Below, one piece after another: positions 12,071 through 25,200 of a DNA stretch of 64,000 nucleotides. Source of the DNA: Prunus persica (lineage: Eukaryota > Streptophyta > Magnoliopsida > Rosales > Rosaceae); contig NC_034015.1 in the NCBI RefSeq assembly GCF_000346465.2, positions 18,337,510 to 18,401,509 of the forward strand, read 5' to 3'. The notes below the pieces were generated by a model. It had not been told where the DNA came from and did not search any database. It saw only the letters and a program-made list of their open reading frames with translations. Position numbers and translations under genes: made by a program. Numbering within the stretch: position 1 is the first letter of the stretch; each line of letters begins with the position of its first letter.

Positions 12071-12793
12071 CCCCGGCACCGTAAACGCAGCGTAACTGGT
12101 GCGTTCGAACTTTCGTCCAGAAGAGCTCAGCCGCTTCCACGTTTTGGTTAGACAGGTAATTAGAAGTAATTAATTACGGTGGAACTTAAAACTACGAAAG
12201 TACCCTTGTAGCACACCGGCCAAATGCAGTCACCTTTTGCAGCGTTGAGTCAAGGAAAACAGGAGCCATAGAAAGAAAACCAAGCCAGGACACGTTATGC
12301 ATATGTACTTGATGCAAGGAAAAAAAGCTGGATGCAATGTTAGGTTAACCCAGTTAATTACGGCAGTGACTCTGCTTTATTAAATTCAAGTTCGAATTCT
12401 CTTACTCGTTCGTAATTTAGATCATCACTTACTTGTATCAAAAAATTAAACAGGTACAAAAAATAATTGTAGTAAATAATATAATAATCGTACAGGGCCT
12501 ACTACAGGCTACATAAACTAGGACAGAAAGTGAGAGAGGAATTAGGAAAGGGGTTGAAGAAGAAAGTGGATAAGAGGAAAAGTAAAGCGGTTTTGTGAAA
12601 GCAACAAGAAAACCACAGGAGGGTATGACAGTGGTTTTGTATTTTTCACAAAACAGAGGCACCTTTTTTTTTTTTTTGAATTAATTTGTGTCAATTTGAA
12701 GATTAAAAATGAAGTCAATTACCCACCAGGAAGGTGGAAGTGGGAAGACAATCAAGTGTCATGGAGATATGACCTTTCTCTCCTCCCCCATAA
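12071..12793. other. gene-free, upstream of candidate start
   Basis: No gene supported. AT-rich, with a T run at about 12665-12678. A tRNA B-box-like string (GTTCGAATTC near 12392) lacks a matching A-box, so I do not call a SINE or tRNA. Confidence 0.45.
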
Positions 12794-12995
12794 TATAAAA
12801 GGGTTGTTTGCTCCTCCTTCTCCTCCATCCCGTTTCTCATTCCTTTCTTCATTTCTATCATTCTTTGCGTTTTGTGTATTGAAACCCTGCGTTCACTATT
12901 CTTTCTTCAATTCATTCTTTTTCATTCATTTGTTTCTCCTCTTTCTCATTACTGAAGAACATTGGTTGGCGCTAAATACTTGGTGGCATTCCAAG
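12794..12995 (+). promoter_or_regulatory. candidate second promoter and non-coding first exon upstream of sucrose synthase
   Basis: TATAAAA at 12794-12800 is followed by a long pyrimidine-rich leader-like tract (12815-12960) that ends in CCAAG/GTAATG, a good splice donor at 12995/12996. This is the look of a plant first exon. It could be an alternative leader for the sucrose synthase gene, spliced to the acceptor at 14943, or a separate non-coding transcript. Sequence pattern only; no protein evidence. Confidence 0.3.
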
Positions 12996-13927
12996 GTAAT
13001 GTTACTGTAGTGTTATTTTATACATCCTTTGATTGATCTTTATGTTTTGTTTTCACGGAAAAAAAAACCGAACAACCGTTTTAATCAAGTGAGCTACGAA
13101 TTCTTTTTGATGCATTATTATGTTTCAAGCTTAATTTGACACATTATTTATTTTCAGTCGGTTTCACGTCACCTCCAATGATTGCTCCCATTAGCTACAT
13201 TATAATATGATGGGATTCAATTCAGGATATTCTTCAAACATATCCTCTTATCTTTTTTTATTATAATGTGTGTGCCCATATAAATATTGTGTATAAATGT
13301 GTATACGTATGGTATAGTAATTAAAAAACATTAATCCAAAACCAAAGATTGGATTACATTAAACCCATGAACCCAATGGGCTAGAATTGTAGGGTTTTAT
13401 AGGGAACAACAACTGCAAAATCTAGAAGTGGCCAAAAGTCCGACTTCTGAATCATCACCCAACAAGCACCTTCTCCGATTAGACCCATGCATGCCCCTCT
13501 TTCTCTGCACTTTCCCTGACCGCCACATATTTATTTTTTAATTTCACACCTTAATTCCATGAATTTGGTGCCTTCAATGGAAAAAAAAAAACATAAAACA
13601 TAAAATCCCAATGGATTTTTCTTGTTGCTCAAGACCGACAAAAAAAGGCAAATGCTTGAATATCAAGGCTTAAAATTAAACAATACAAAATTGATTAATC
13701 CTCTAATTTCTTTCCATATAAATCCTATCATATCCCATTTTCAATTTGTGAATTTACGAAATTACCCCTGTTTTTTGATGACTTCTTCGGGTTAGGAAAT
13801 GAGACTGGTAAAATGGATAAAATAGATTTCCGACCACCCTTCTGGATTTTTTTTTTTGCCACTGCCCTTATTATCGTACGCTCCAAGTTTTTTTTTAACT
13901 TGCTCGTTTTGGTTCGCGGTTCCACGC
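12996..13927. other. sucrose synthase upstream region
   Basis: AT-rich, no gene supported. Holds the proximal promoter of the sucrose synthase gene on its right side. Confidence 0.5.
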
Positions 13928-13993
13928 TATAAAGTGGCCACCAACTTTGTTCATCCACCAAACCACATCACTTCTCTTCTTCTCATTTCCAAA

Positions 13994-14043
<50 letters not shown>

Positions 14044-14053
14044 TCTTTGTCTA
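13928..14053 (+). promoter_or_regulatory. sucrose synthase TATA box and leader exon
   Basis: TATAAAG at 13928-13934, then a leader exon from about 13960 to the donor GTCTAG/GTACAC at 14053/14054. It contains an uninterrupted CT run at 13996-14039. The leader intron runs to the acceptor CAG at 14941-14943, just before the start codon. A long leader intron is typical of plant sucrose synthase genes and often boosts expression. Confidence 0.75.
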
Positions 14054-14979
14054 GGTACACCTCCTTTTCTCTTCCCATTTTTATTTTTCCTTGTGTTCTT
14101 GTTCGTCTTGTTGGGTTATTTCTTTAGGCTATATGGTCTTTGCTCTTTTTTTCTTTTGGTTCATCTGCCAAATCACATAGATCAATGCCTTTTGAAAGTA
14201 GGGTTGAGTTTATTTGAGGGTATATACTCTGTTTTTGCTTTTCTGCACCAGTATTTTGTGCAGATCTCTGTTTTTAATTTTTTTCAGTCTGCTTTTGTTT
14301 GTTGAAAGTGAAAAAGCTGTTTATCTTTTTGACTGGTTGGCTTGTTTCAGTTCAACAAGCAACCAGTAGAAGAAGTGTTTTTCTTTCATCTTGTTGGTCT
14401 TTTTCAGCTTCTCTTTTGGAGAAAAGATTGATTCTTGTCAACATTTGCCAAATGCACCATTTTTATTTTTCTTCTTCTTTGATAAAAAGCGTTTTCTCTG
14501 CTTTTGCTAAGCACCCTTAATTATTAATATAATAAGCCTGGATTTTTATGATGGGCTTGAAGCTTTTTATCTGGCAGCCACTCTGCAAATACTTTATGGG
14601 TGCATCTAATTATTACATAATTAAAATCAGCGGTTACGCTGCTACGGATCACCTGGATCTTTTTTTCATTATTCTTAACCACTATTTAAGGTTGCATCTT
14701 TGTTCAACCGCACTGCTCTAATTAACGTTTGTATGAGGTGGTTGGTGGATGGTGTGTTTGGTTTTGAAAAACCAAAGAAATTAGTCTTCTAGAATAATAA
14801 ATAATAATAATATTATTATTATTATTATTGTAAAGTCTTCCTATTTATGTTGGAATTATTGACTTGGTGGTGATTATCCATCTCTTTTTATTGCGAAGCT
14901 TCTGGCTAACTTGTTATACTCACGGCTTGCTTTGTACTTGCAGTTTTTGAAGGTTCTCTGATTTACCAATCTGCTATCA

Positions 14980-17900
14980 ATGGCGGAACGTGCCTTGACC
15001 CGTGTCCAAAGCCTCCGCGAGAGGTTGGACGTGACTCTCTCTGCTCACCGCAATGAGATTGTTGCCCTGCTTTCAAGGTATTGTATCTATGATCACAAAA
15101 GGGTTTTTGTTAAATGTATACAAAAAGACCATTTTTGTTTGCTTGGATCACTGAAAATTTAAGGTTGCTAATGTGAGAGGGGTTGTTGATATTGCAGGAT
15201 TGTAAACAAGGGAAAAGGGTTTATGCAGCCCCATGAGCTTGTTGCTGAGTTTGAAGCAATTCCTGAAAGTAACAGACAGAAGCTCTTGGACGGGGCTTTT
15301 GGTGAAGTTTTGACACACACCCAGGTAAACTTATCAGATCACATTTAATTATAATCATTATTTCTGGGTTCATTGAGGAATTTTGTGATTTTAACTTTTT
15401 TTGTTTGTTTGTCATGTAGGAAGTTATTGTTCTACCCCCATGGGTGGCTCTTGCTGTGCGCCCAAGGCCTGGTGTTTGGGAGTACATCCGTGTGAATGTC
15501 GACGCACTTGTTGTTGAGGAGCTGCAGGTGCCTGAGTACTTGCACTTCAAAGAGGAACTTGTTGATGGAAGGTAGATTTTTGGTTTTTAATGTTTAATTT
15601 GGTTCTTGATCTGTTTGATCTGTTTGTTCTGCTGTTTATGATGTTAATAATCTGAGCTGCTTTCGATTGCAGTGCCAATGGCAACTTTGTGCTTGAGTTG
15701 GACTTCGAACCATTCAACGCTTCTTTCCCCCGCCCAACTCTTTCCAAGTCCATTGGAAATGGCGTTGAGTTCCTCAACCGTCACCTTTCTGCAAAGCTCT
15801 TCCATGACAAGGAGAGCATGCACCCACTGCTCGAATTCCTCCGAGTTCACTGCTACAAGGGCAAGGTTTGTTTTCCTTATACAGATCGATTTCTCTCATT
15901 TACAGATTTACCATCATTGATTTGATAATGAACTAAGTACCCCTAGCTGATCTCTTGATTTAATTGTTTTTTTTTTTGTTGTTGTTGCCGCAGAATATGA
16001 TGCTGAATGACAGAATTCATAATGTGAATGAACTCCAACATGTTCTGAGGAAGGCAGAGGATTACCTCTCCACAATTGCCCCAGAAACCCCTTACAAGCA
16101 ATTTGAGGACAAGTTGCAAAAGCTCGGTTTGGAGAGAGGTTGGGGTGACACCGCAGAGCGCGTTCTCGAGATGATCCAACTCCTCTTGGATCTTCTTGAG
16201 GCACCTGATCCTTGCACTCTTGAAAAGTTCCTTGGCCAAATCCCCATGGTCTTTAATGTTGTGATCCTTTCTCCCCACGGCTATTTCGCTCAAGACAATG
16301 TCTTGGGGTACCCTGACACTGGTGGCCAGGTTAGTTTACAAGCCTGAGGTCTTATGCTTAACATTTTCTTTTTGTGTCTGTTTAGGTTACCTGATTTTTG
16401 GTTATGGATTATGTTTTTCTAGGTTGTTTATATCTTGGATCAAGTTCGTGCTTTGGAGACTGAGATGCTTAAGCGTATTAAGCAACAGGGACTGGATATT
16501 ACTCCCCGCATTATTATTGTGAGTTTTGCTTGAAATCTTTTAGCTCCTTTATTCTTGTTGTTTGGTGATGTTGTACCTCATTGTGATGGCTTGATTCTGT
16601 TTTCTCCCCAGCTCACAAGGCTTCTTCCTGATGCGGTTGGAACCACATGCGGTGAGCGTCTTGAGAAAGTATACAACACAGAGTATTCACATATTCTTCG
16701 TGTTCCCTTTAGAACAGAGAAGGGTATTGTCCGCAGATGGATCTCGAGATTTGAAGTCTGGCCCTACCTAGAGACTTATGCTGAGGTGAACTTTTTATTG
16801 ATACTGTCAGCTGCCATATTTTGTTTCTTGAGTGACAAATGTTCCATTGATTTTTGGTTTTTGCTTGTACTTGGTTCTAAGAAATACCAATTTTTTTTGT
16901 TATCAGGATGCGATCCAGGAACTTTCCAAGGAATTACACGGCAAGCCTGATCTCATCATCGGAAACTACAGTGATGGGAACATTGTGGCCTCATTGATGG
17001 CACACAAATTGGGCGTTACACAGGTTTGTGATTATTACCATTAGATGTAGTTATGCCTTTTGATGGCTTTTTCATCTGGGTATATTTTTGTATCTTTATT
17101 AGCTAACCACATTCTTTGGATGTTGTTTTGCAGTGCACCATTGCCCATGCCCTGGAGAAGACAAAGTACCCTGATTCTGACCTTTACTGGAAGAAATTAG
17201 ATGACAAATATCACTTCTCATCCCAATTTACAGCTGATCTTATAGCCATGAACCATACTGATTTCATCATCACCAGTACCTTCCAAGAGATTGCTGGAAG
17301 GTAATATATCTCTTGCCTCACATTTCTTGTATCGATGGTCACATATTTTGGGACCCTAATTTTGTGTTCTGTAAATGTTTGCAGCAAGGACACAGTTGGC
17401 CAGTATGAGAGCCACACTGCTTTTACTCTTCCTGGGCTTTACCGTGTCGTTCATGGTATTGATGTCTTCGATCCCAAGTTCAACATTGTTTCACCAGGAG
17501 CAGACATGAGCATTTACTTCCCTTACTCTGAGAAGGAAAAGAGGCTGACATCATTCCACCCTGAAATTGAAGAGCTCCTTTACAGCCAAGTTGAGAACAA
17601 GGAACACTTGTAAGTTTCGTTACATCATCTTTGCCTTGATTATATTTTGCTTGTTCTGTAATTGAACATATGCTAATCTGTTTGTTTGTTGCCAAACAGA
17701 TGTGTGTTGAAGGACAGGAACAAGCCAATCATCTTCACAATGGCAAGGCTGGACCGTGTGAAGAACATTACTGGACTTGTTGAGTGGTATGGTAAGAATG
17801 CCAAGCTTAGGGAATTGGTCAACCTTGTTGTGGTTGCCGGGGACCGCCGAAAGGAGTCCAAGGACAATGAGGAGAAGGCTGAGATGAAGAAGATGTATGA

Positions 17901-18605
17901 GCTGATTGACACCTACAAGTTGAATGGGCAGTTCAGATGGATTTCATCCCAGATGAACCGCGTGAGGAACGGTGAACTCTACCGTGTCATTGCTGACACC
18001 AAGGGAGCTTTTGTGCAGCCTGCTGTGTATGAAGCCTTCGGCTTGACGGTTGTTGAGGCCATGACCTGTGGACTTCCAACATTCGCTACTTGCAAGGGTG
18101 GCCCTGCTGAGATTATTGTGCATGGCAAATCTGGCTACCACATTGATCCATATCATGGTGATCAAGCTGCGGACATACTTGTTGACTTCTTTGAGAAGAG
18201 CAGGGCAGATCCTAGCCACTGGGACAAGATTTCTCAGGGTGGCTTGCAGCGTATTTACGAGAAGTAAGCACAGCCCTCTTGTGCAGCAACATAATTTTAT
18301 TGTCATATGCCTTCTAAATTTTCTCACACGTCCTCTGTTTGTGTAGGTATACATGGCAAATCTACTCAGAAAGGCTCTTGACTCTCACCGGAGTTTATGG
18401 CTTCTGGAAGCATGTTTCTAACCTTGATCGCCTTGAGAGCCGTCGCTATCTTGAGATGTTCTATGCCCTCAAGTATCGCAAGCTGGTAAACTTATTTGCC
18501 TAATGCCATACCCTTTCCATTAGTTTTCTTCCTTACCATTAATTTTCTAACTTAATGTGTCTTACATTGCAGGCTGAGTCTGTTCCTCGTGCCGAGGAGG
18601 AGTGA
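14980..18605 (+). CDS. SUS: sucrose synthase (SUS1-like clade)
   Basis: Cytosolic GT4-family enzyme that reversibly cleaves sucrose with UDP to UDP-glucose and fructose, feeding cellulose, starch and respiration in sink tissue. Thirteen coding exons: 14980-15077, 15198-15324, 15420-15571, 15673-15865, 15994-16329, 16423-16518, 16612-16785, 16907-17023, 17134-17300, 17385-17609, 17700-18263, 18347-18485, 18573-18605; total 2421 nt, about 806 residues, normal for the family. N-terminus [16 protein letters not shown] holds the CDPK/SnRK phosphorylation site (Ser11; Ser15 in maize). The glucosyltransferase part starts near [14 protein letters not shown]; the donor-site EX7E motif is at about residues 672-680 (EAFGLTVVE) with KGGPAEI after it. 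No lesion seen. Exon layout and sequence suit the dicot SUS1 class; exact paralogue not resolved. Confidence 0.98.
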
Positions 18606-19646
18606 AGGGAAAGCTAAAGAGTAAATAAAGAGGCGGAAGCATTGGTTGGCTAAGAGTGGAGTTTTCCTCCCTAGTATGAGGATTGTTTTTGGATATATTT
18701 TGATTTTTTTTTTCATTTCTTTTGAAATTTTCATTTTACATTCCTATTGGAAATGTTTGAACCTGGGTTTTTAACCCCATTAATCAATTGAAGTCAACTT
18801 TGCTTCACCTAGTCTTGTTCTGCTATCCAATCACATCTCCTTTTTCACATTTGCTCTTGATTGGTTATTTGCTTTTTGTTGAACGCACTGGTGTTTGTTG
18901 TGACTTTTGTTTGGCTTTATCTCTTCTTTTTGTTGAACGCACTAGTATTTGTTGTGACCCAACACATCATGGTCACAGCGACCCAAAACAAAGAAGAAAA
19001 AAATCATAGCATGGTCACCTAACCTAATTTCTTGAAGTTAGCCTAAGCTAGATTCTTCATAGGTTGGCCTAGATGTAACCTAGTTTTCATTGGGTGCATA
19101 TGCTCCTTTTGGAGGAAGAAGGTATGCATGGATGAAATTTCCCCAAGAAGTAAGATCTGACCAGTATGCAAGCAACAACTTTGTGACAAATGGAAAACAA
19201 TTGCTTACAACTTTTGTGTTTTGAGTTGCTCCATTTCAAAGTTACATAGAGTTTAGCCAATGCTAATCTAACTTCAATTTTTTTTGTGTCAGATACTAAT
19301 GTAGCCAAAAAAAATTGAAGAAAGTGATTTCCGCCCTAAATAAGCAATACCGAACGAGTACTAATTTTTATGGTAATTTAATTGGGCCTAGCTAATGAGT
19401 TTCAATGGGTCTAAAAAAATTGGGCTGGTGTTGCCAGGCCTAGACAAGTTGCTTTCTTTTGTCTTTGGGCTTCAGCATTGGTCAAGTGGAAAACTCACTT
19501 TTGTTTTTATTTATTTGTAATTTAGATATGAAAACATATGAGCATGCAACGGACTCACAGGGCACCCCATAAGACGCTATTTCCTCTAATTCTCCAATTA
19601 AATGTGGCACCGAAAAAAAAAATTGTTTTCATAATTTTTTGTTGTC
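18606..19646. other. intergenic between sucrose synthase and pectin methylesterase
   Basis: Contains the sucrose synthase 3' UTR (about to 18750). A direct duplication lies at 18872-18960: CTTTTTGTTGAACGCACT occurs at 18872 and again at 18926, period 54 bp. No gene seen in the rest. Confidence 0.55.
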
Positions 19647-19653
19647 TATAAAA
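19647..19653 (+). promoter_or_regulatory. TATA box of first pectin methylesterase
   Basis: TATAAAA, 83 bp before the chosen start codon at 19736, in a suitable AT-rich context for a short 5' UTR. Confidence 0.6.
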
Positions 19654-19735
19654 CAGTGCACGGCGCTTTTGGTTAGTTTGAATCTTGATCGAAGTACAAA
19701 AGTCACAGAAATTTAGAACGAACTCTAAATCAGCA

Positions 19736-21517
19736 ATGAAGCGGTCAAGAAACTGCATCAAGATGAACATGCTTATGTTCTTTCCCTCCTTAACATCTTT
19801 GCTTCTAATGGCTTCCTTCTTCTTCTTCCACTTGGGCTTCTCTTTCAGCCACCAAATTCCACACCCCACAATCAAGAACGCTTGCACCACTCTTCTTCAC
19901 CCATCTCTGTGCTTCACTGCCCTTGCCTCTGCCAAAACCCATGACCATTTCACTGCATTTCATCATCTTCTTGAGGCCAACATCAACCAAACTGTGGCAT
20001 CTGTGGAAAGTACCAGGCAGAGCATTAAGGGTCTTCTGAAGCTCCAAGATTTGTATTTGCAAGAGAGGAATGCGCTGAAAGATTGTCTAGAGATGTTAGA
20101 CCAAACCCTTTATGAACTTGGCCAGGCAGTTGATGATTTGCATGGATTTCGTGTGTCCTACGGTAACCTCAAGACTCTTCTTAGTGCAGCTATGACAAAT
20201 GAGAACACTTGCATTGATGGGTTTTTTGAATTGGAAGAATTTGATTCAGAAAATCAAATCGGTCTCAATGGTCACCTCCAAGGCTTGTTGGCTCCCATCT
20301 CTGAATTGATGAGTGATTGCTTGGCCATGATCAGATACCAAGAACAAGCCCTAAATGAACAGAAGAGGCTTGTTACCAAGAAACCAAAGAAGAGGTTCCC
20401 AGTGTGGATGCTGCCCGGTGATCGAAATCTGATGCAGAGAGAACCAACAATGAAGGCTGACATTGTTGTTGCCGCTGATGGCAATGGAGATTATGAGACT
20501 ATTGGTGAAGCACTGAAGATGGCTCCTAACATGAGCAGGACCAGGTTTGTGATTAAAATAAAGGCAGGAGTTTACAATGAGACCGTAGAGATTTCCAGAG
20601 AAAAGGCTAATATCATGTTGGTTGGAGATGGGATGAACACAACCATAATCACAGGGTCTAAAAGCTTTGCAGACGGATTTTCCACCTTTGCTACAGCCAC
20701 TTTAAGTAAGTAACAAATTTTCGGTTCAGAAAATTCTTGTGTTCTTGATATTTTTACATGTATTTGAAATTTGATGAGTATTGAATTGAAAGTTAAAGAA
20801 TTTATTGTTCTGATCTTTGCAGCTGTAATTGGGGACAGGTTTTTAGCCAGGGACTTGACCATAACCAACACAGCAGGTTCAAAGAAGTTCCAGGCCGTTG
20901 CTGCAAGAGTGACCTCTAACTCTGCCTTCTATCATTGCAACTTCAGTTCTTATCAAGACACCCTTTATGTTCATTCCCTCCGCCAATTCTACCGTGACTG
21001 CATAATCGAAGGCACGATTGATTTCATTTTCGGAAATGCAGCTGCAGTCTTCCAAAACTGCACAGTAATTGTTCGAAAACCGATTCCCGGTCAGAAATTG
21101 ATGATCACTGCTCAAGGGAGAACAGACCCAAATCAAAACACTGGCATTTCGTTGCAGAACTGTACCATTGTGGCTGCACCAGATTTCAACAAGACTGAGA
21201 GGCAAAATTTCACAACTTTTTTGGGTAGGCCTTGGAGAAACTATTCAAGGACTATAGTCATGAAGAGCTACTTGGGGGACATGATAAATCCACAAGGGTG
21301 GTCAAAGTGGGATGATTATAGCACTGTGGAAACTGTGGAGTACATAGAGTACTTGAATTTTGGACCTGGATCAGATACGAGGCACAGGGTCAAATGGGGA
21401 GGCTATAAAAAGAATTGCAGTGAAGAGATTGCGAGGCAGTTTACAGTTGGTTTGTTCTTACATGGAGCAGGTCATTGGCTAAAGACAACGGGCATTCCAC
21501 TTTCGTATGGTTCATAA
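19736..21517 (+). CDS. type I pectinesterase/pectinesterase inhibitor
   Basis: Cell-wall enzyme (CE8) removing methyl esters from homogalacturonan, made as a proprotein with an N-terminal PMEI domain that is cleaved off before secretion. Two exons, 19736-20705 and 20823-21517, sum to 1665 nt, about 554 residues. Hydrophobic signal anchor at about residues 11-37; PMEI-like helical domain about 45-200; catalytic domain from about 240 (KADIVVAADGNGDYETI). Catalytic-site blocks are present: QDTLY near 366, DFIFGNAAAVFQNC near 389 and LGRPWRNYSRT near 459, so it should be active. The usual RRLL/RKLL processing motif between the domains is not evident; a lysine-rich KKPKKRFPVW stands there. The one intron splits a Thr codon at a place common to this class. 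Start is the first true ATG after the TATA box. Confidence 0.95.
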
Positions 21518-22225
21518 GGAAGATAGTGAGAGTGAAACAGAAATGATATATATTTCTGTTATTCTTGTAAATAATGTAGCATTTCCTGCCTCTTAATGTT
21601 GAGAAGTTGTCGATATTAGGGTTTAAGTTTTAACTGTAAAGGATTAGCACCACTTGCAGTAAAGAATGGAATTAGGGTTTAAGCCTAGCAAATACAGAGA
21701 CTTTCAACAGAAAAAATCGCCTTGAATTTGATTTTTTGGGATTAAAAATGTAGAGTACAATCAAAATCCTAACGGTGGTTGTTCATTCTATACAGTACTG
21801 TACACATCATATAGTGTGTTGGCAAAAAGGTAAGAACAGAAACAAGCAAAATGAGCTAAACTCACGAGCACTTTGGTGCGATCATGAGATAAAGCAAGTA
21901 GATTGAGAATATGTACTCATTTCCCAGTTACAAAATTTGCCTGCAGCCTTTGGGATTTATATATACACCATGGCCGCCAGCTTGTTGACCTATAGCATTA
22001 GAGATGAAAAGCTCCCATGAAGCATTTTGAGCTTTCAATGACCTTTCCCATCTGAATTTATTTCATCTGTTTGTACCTTCTTTCATACATCGAATTCCAA
22101 CCTCACGCTGTTCCTATTTCAAGGTGAAAGTACACAAGCAACCAGAATCAGTAAGCAACAACGAGACTGCCATGCTGATACTGCTTCACCATTACACCAC
22201 CATCTGCGTTGCGAACAACATAACA
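21518..22225. other. convergent 3' UTR region
   Basis: Between the pectin methylesterase stop (+) and the stop of the large hydrolase/CPBP gene (-). Holds both 3' UTRs; no other gene or repeat recognised. Confidence 0.6.
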
Positions 22226-25200
22226 CTATATACCAGCGTACTGTTCTTTTAATTCTTCAATTCTCCTTCTCAAATCTGTTCTATTCAGAGGCTGCCTCGG
22301 GTACACAATTAGTGCTAAAAATAAGGAGAATGCAAAACCAGTTAGACCGCTAAATGGTTGGAATGGGTGCGTCCCCATAATCCAATGAGGAAAGCTAGCC
22401 TGGTAGGTCAGAAAGCCACCCTTCTGTAAGATGAAACTTGAAGCCATAATTCCTGCACGAAACCCGATTGGAATGGAAAGGCTCCCTTGGTTTCTTTGTC
22501 GAGCACCTGATAAACTCAGAGATAGAAGCCAAAGTCCTGGGATTGATCGTGGAGACCTGAAACCCCATTGAAAGAAAAGACTGTTAAATTTATCTTGCAC
22601 ATGGTCAGCAGAAATCATTCTACAGAACATTCCAGTATTGCATTGCATATATCTTGTATAGGGCGCAACAATAGCTAAAAGATTACAGCAAATATCCATT
22701 CCAATTTCCACACAGAAGACAAAAAGAACGCACGAATTCTAGAAGGCAATGAGTAAGTAAAATGAGTAGAAAACAACCTCTGGAATAAAGAGAATGCAAG
22801 TCCTGATATAATTATTCCTTGATGATATCCAAGATCTGCAGCAATTTCTTGGGGCAACCATGACCTGAAAAGCAATTCTTCCACAAGAGCAACACCAGTT
22901 GCTGTTAAAATTCCTTGACCAACCAGCCTAAGCACTTGCCCATAAACTTTGATCCGTGTCATGGCATCCAAAGAAGATAGAGTAGAGGGCCAAGCGAGAT
23001 TCACACAGCCAAGTAATGCATTTACAGATTGTATTGATAACACAAGCATGACTCCACCAATCAAGCCCTTCAAAAAATCACATAACTGCAAGAAAGGAAC
23101 TGAAAAATCATCTAGCTGCAAGTAATGAATATTATCTTATTTTGCATGAACCAAGCAACACCAGATTACATTGTTCTCTCGCACAAAGACTTGAGCATGT
23201 AAAGACAAATCAGATCTTCAATTAGCAAGCTCAAGAATGGAGATATAACCACAACCAAAGATCCAGTTCTAGTCCAGAGTTTCAGATATCCGTACCTTTG
23301 GCAATGACGTTAAATCTAGCCCATATTTCTGTAGGGGATTTTCATATCCGCGTATTCTTTTGCCCCATATAATAACAAGTATCATAAAAGCCGTATAGAG
23401 GCCAATAATGCAAGCAAGTTCAGCAATTCTAGAGGATGTATTTGTTGCCCAGCTTTGTAGAAATGTGGGAAGTAGTGGAACAACAACTGGTGACCATAAA
23501 ACAAGCACCATACCAACAAACCCAAAAATCCTACAGAAGAAAATGAGAATAAAGGACCATATCAGTAAATACAGTAAAGAAAATGAGAATAAAGGACCAT
23601 ATCAGTAAATACAGTAATTAAGTACAGAACTCAATTCAACAAAAAGTGCATAAATGGGGAAAGATTACCATGCAATATACAGATAAAAGTTCTAATTTGA
23701 TCCTCTCTTAATAACCATAGCCTATATAGATTGGCATGTAAGATTAACTTAATAAACATAGAAATTCGTAGCCCAAAGAACTTTGAGATAAAGATAATTA
23801 GAATTAACCCGTATATGATTACTCTGAAAACAACTTACAAAATACCTCTGGATTAAGGGACGATCAGCTATATGAAGAAATTGGATAAGCTTGTCAGTCA
23901 AACTCATCGCACCACGTAAACCACCCCAAAGCAATGCAATTTTGCCAACTAGCTTCAACATCCCACCCTTTTGTCCTAAATCTGCCAACATTGCGACCAA
24001 TCTGTTTTCAAAGTAATTACAATATTAGTAAAAGAGAGAAGTAGTAGTAAGTGCAATAAATTGTGTGCTTAGACCTTTCTTGATCCACTCCACCATCTTC
24101 CTTGGTAGGTACCACGGGAGCAGCAACTGACATGGCTTTCTCAGCAAGGCTTGTGACTATGTTATTTTGGTTTTTTTCAGATAGTGCCTGCTCAAGCTTG
24201 TCAGGCTTCCTCTGGCCATTACCTTCCATCAAGGAGTTGGACGAACACTCGGAATTTTCATCGCCTTTGTATGAATCCTGTGTGTTTGTATATAAGCATG
24301 ATAAGTAGCAACATACCAAAACAGACAAAGTCAGTGGGCTTCTACCTTCATAAAGATTATGAAGAAATTTACATAAACACGTAATCAATGAGTATAACTA
24401 GAATTCTAGAAACCAAAAGTGTCTGAAGAAATAAACATTTACCTGGTTCTCCACAAATAACGCAGATGCCCCAAGGGCAGCTGTAACAGCACCAACCATA
24501 ACAGTGTTGTTTATATTCTTCAACCCAGTCCTCTCCCCTTTCCTGTTAACTGAACTATCCAACCTAGCATTTTGATCAGATTTATCAACAGGCGTGTGGT
24601 GAATCTCTGCACCACTAGCCTTGCCCAGATCTTTTTCTCCAGATATTTTGGCTTGACTAAGTGTCAGAACTTCTGTTTGGCCACGGTCATGCTCTGTGAC
24701 GACAACAAAATGTTTTCTCAGCGCAGCTAAACTCGAGCCTACTATAACACCAACTGGCAGTACTCTTCTCAAGAAGCTAGTGCCCTCAACGGCGGATGAT
24801 ATAGCTCTAACCACATTCTCACCATGAAGAGTACCAAATTTTTCTGAGATGTTGTCAATACTATGGTATTTAACTTCCAAAATGGGAGCATCGGGTCCAA
24901 CACAAAACGATACTGCATTTGCCACTTGTTCCACATCTCTGGCAAGATAGGGTTCCATCTTTTTCATGCCAGCTGCACTTAGTCTGCGACCCACTTCAAC
25001 CTTCAAAGTATTCAATATAATATTTTTCACGAATTGAATGAAATCCTGTACTTTTTCTTCACTAATTTCAATTCTCTCCTCCATATTTTCCACTGTTTCA
25101 TATTCTTTTACTGGTTCCTGATACTTCTCTGTATCTAATATTACATATGATGGTTCAATAACTTTATCATTTACCTTTGCAGGTGAATGGGCGTGAACCT

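Noticed and set aside
12366..12420. B-box-like GTTCGAATTC, possible tRNA or SINE
   Set aside because: No A-box at the right distance and no cloverleaf can be drawn.
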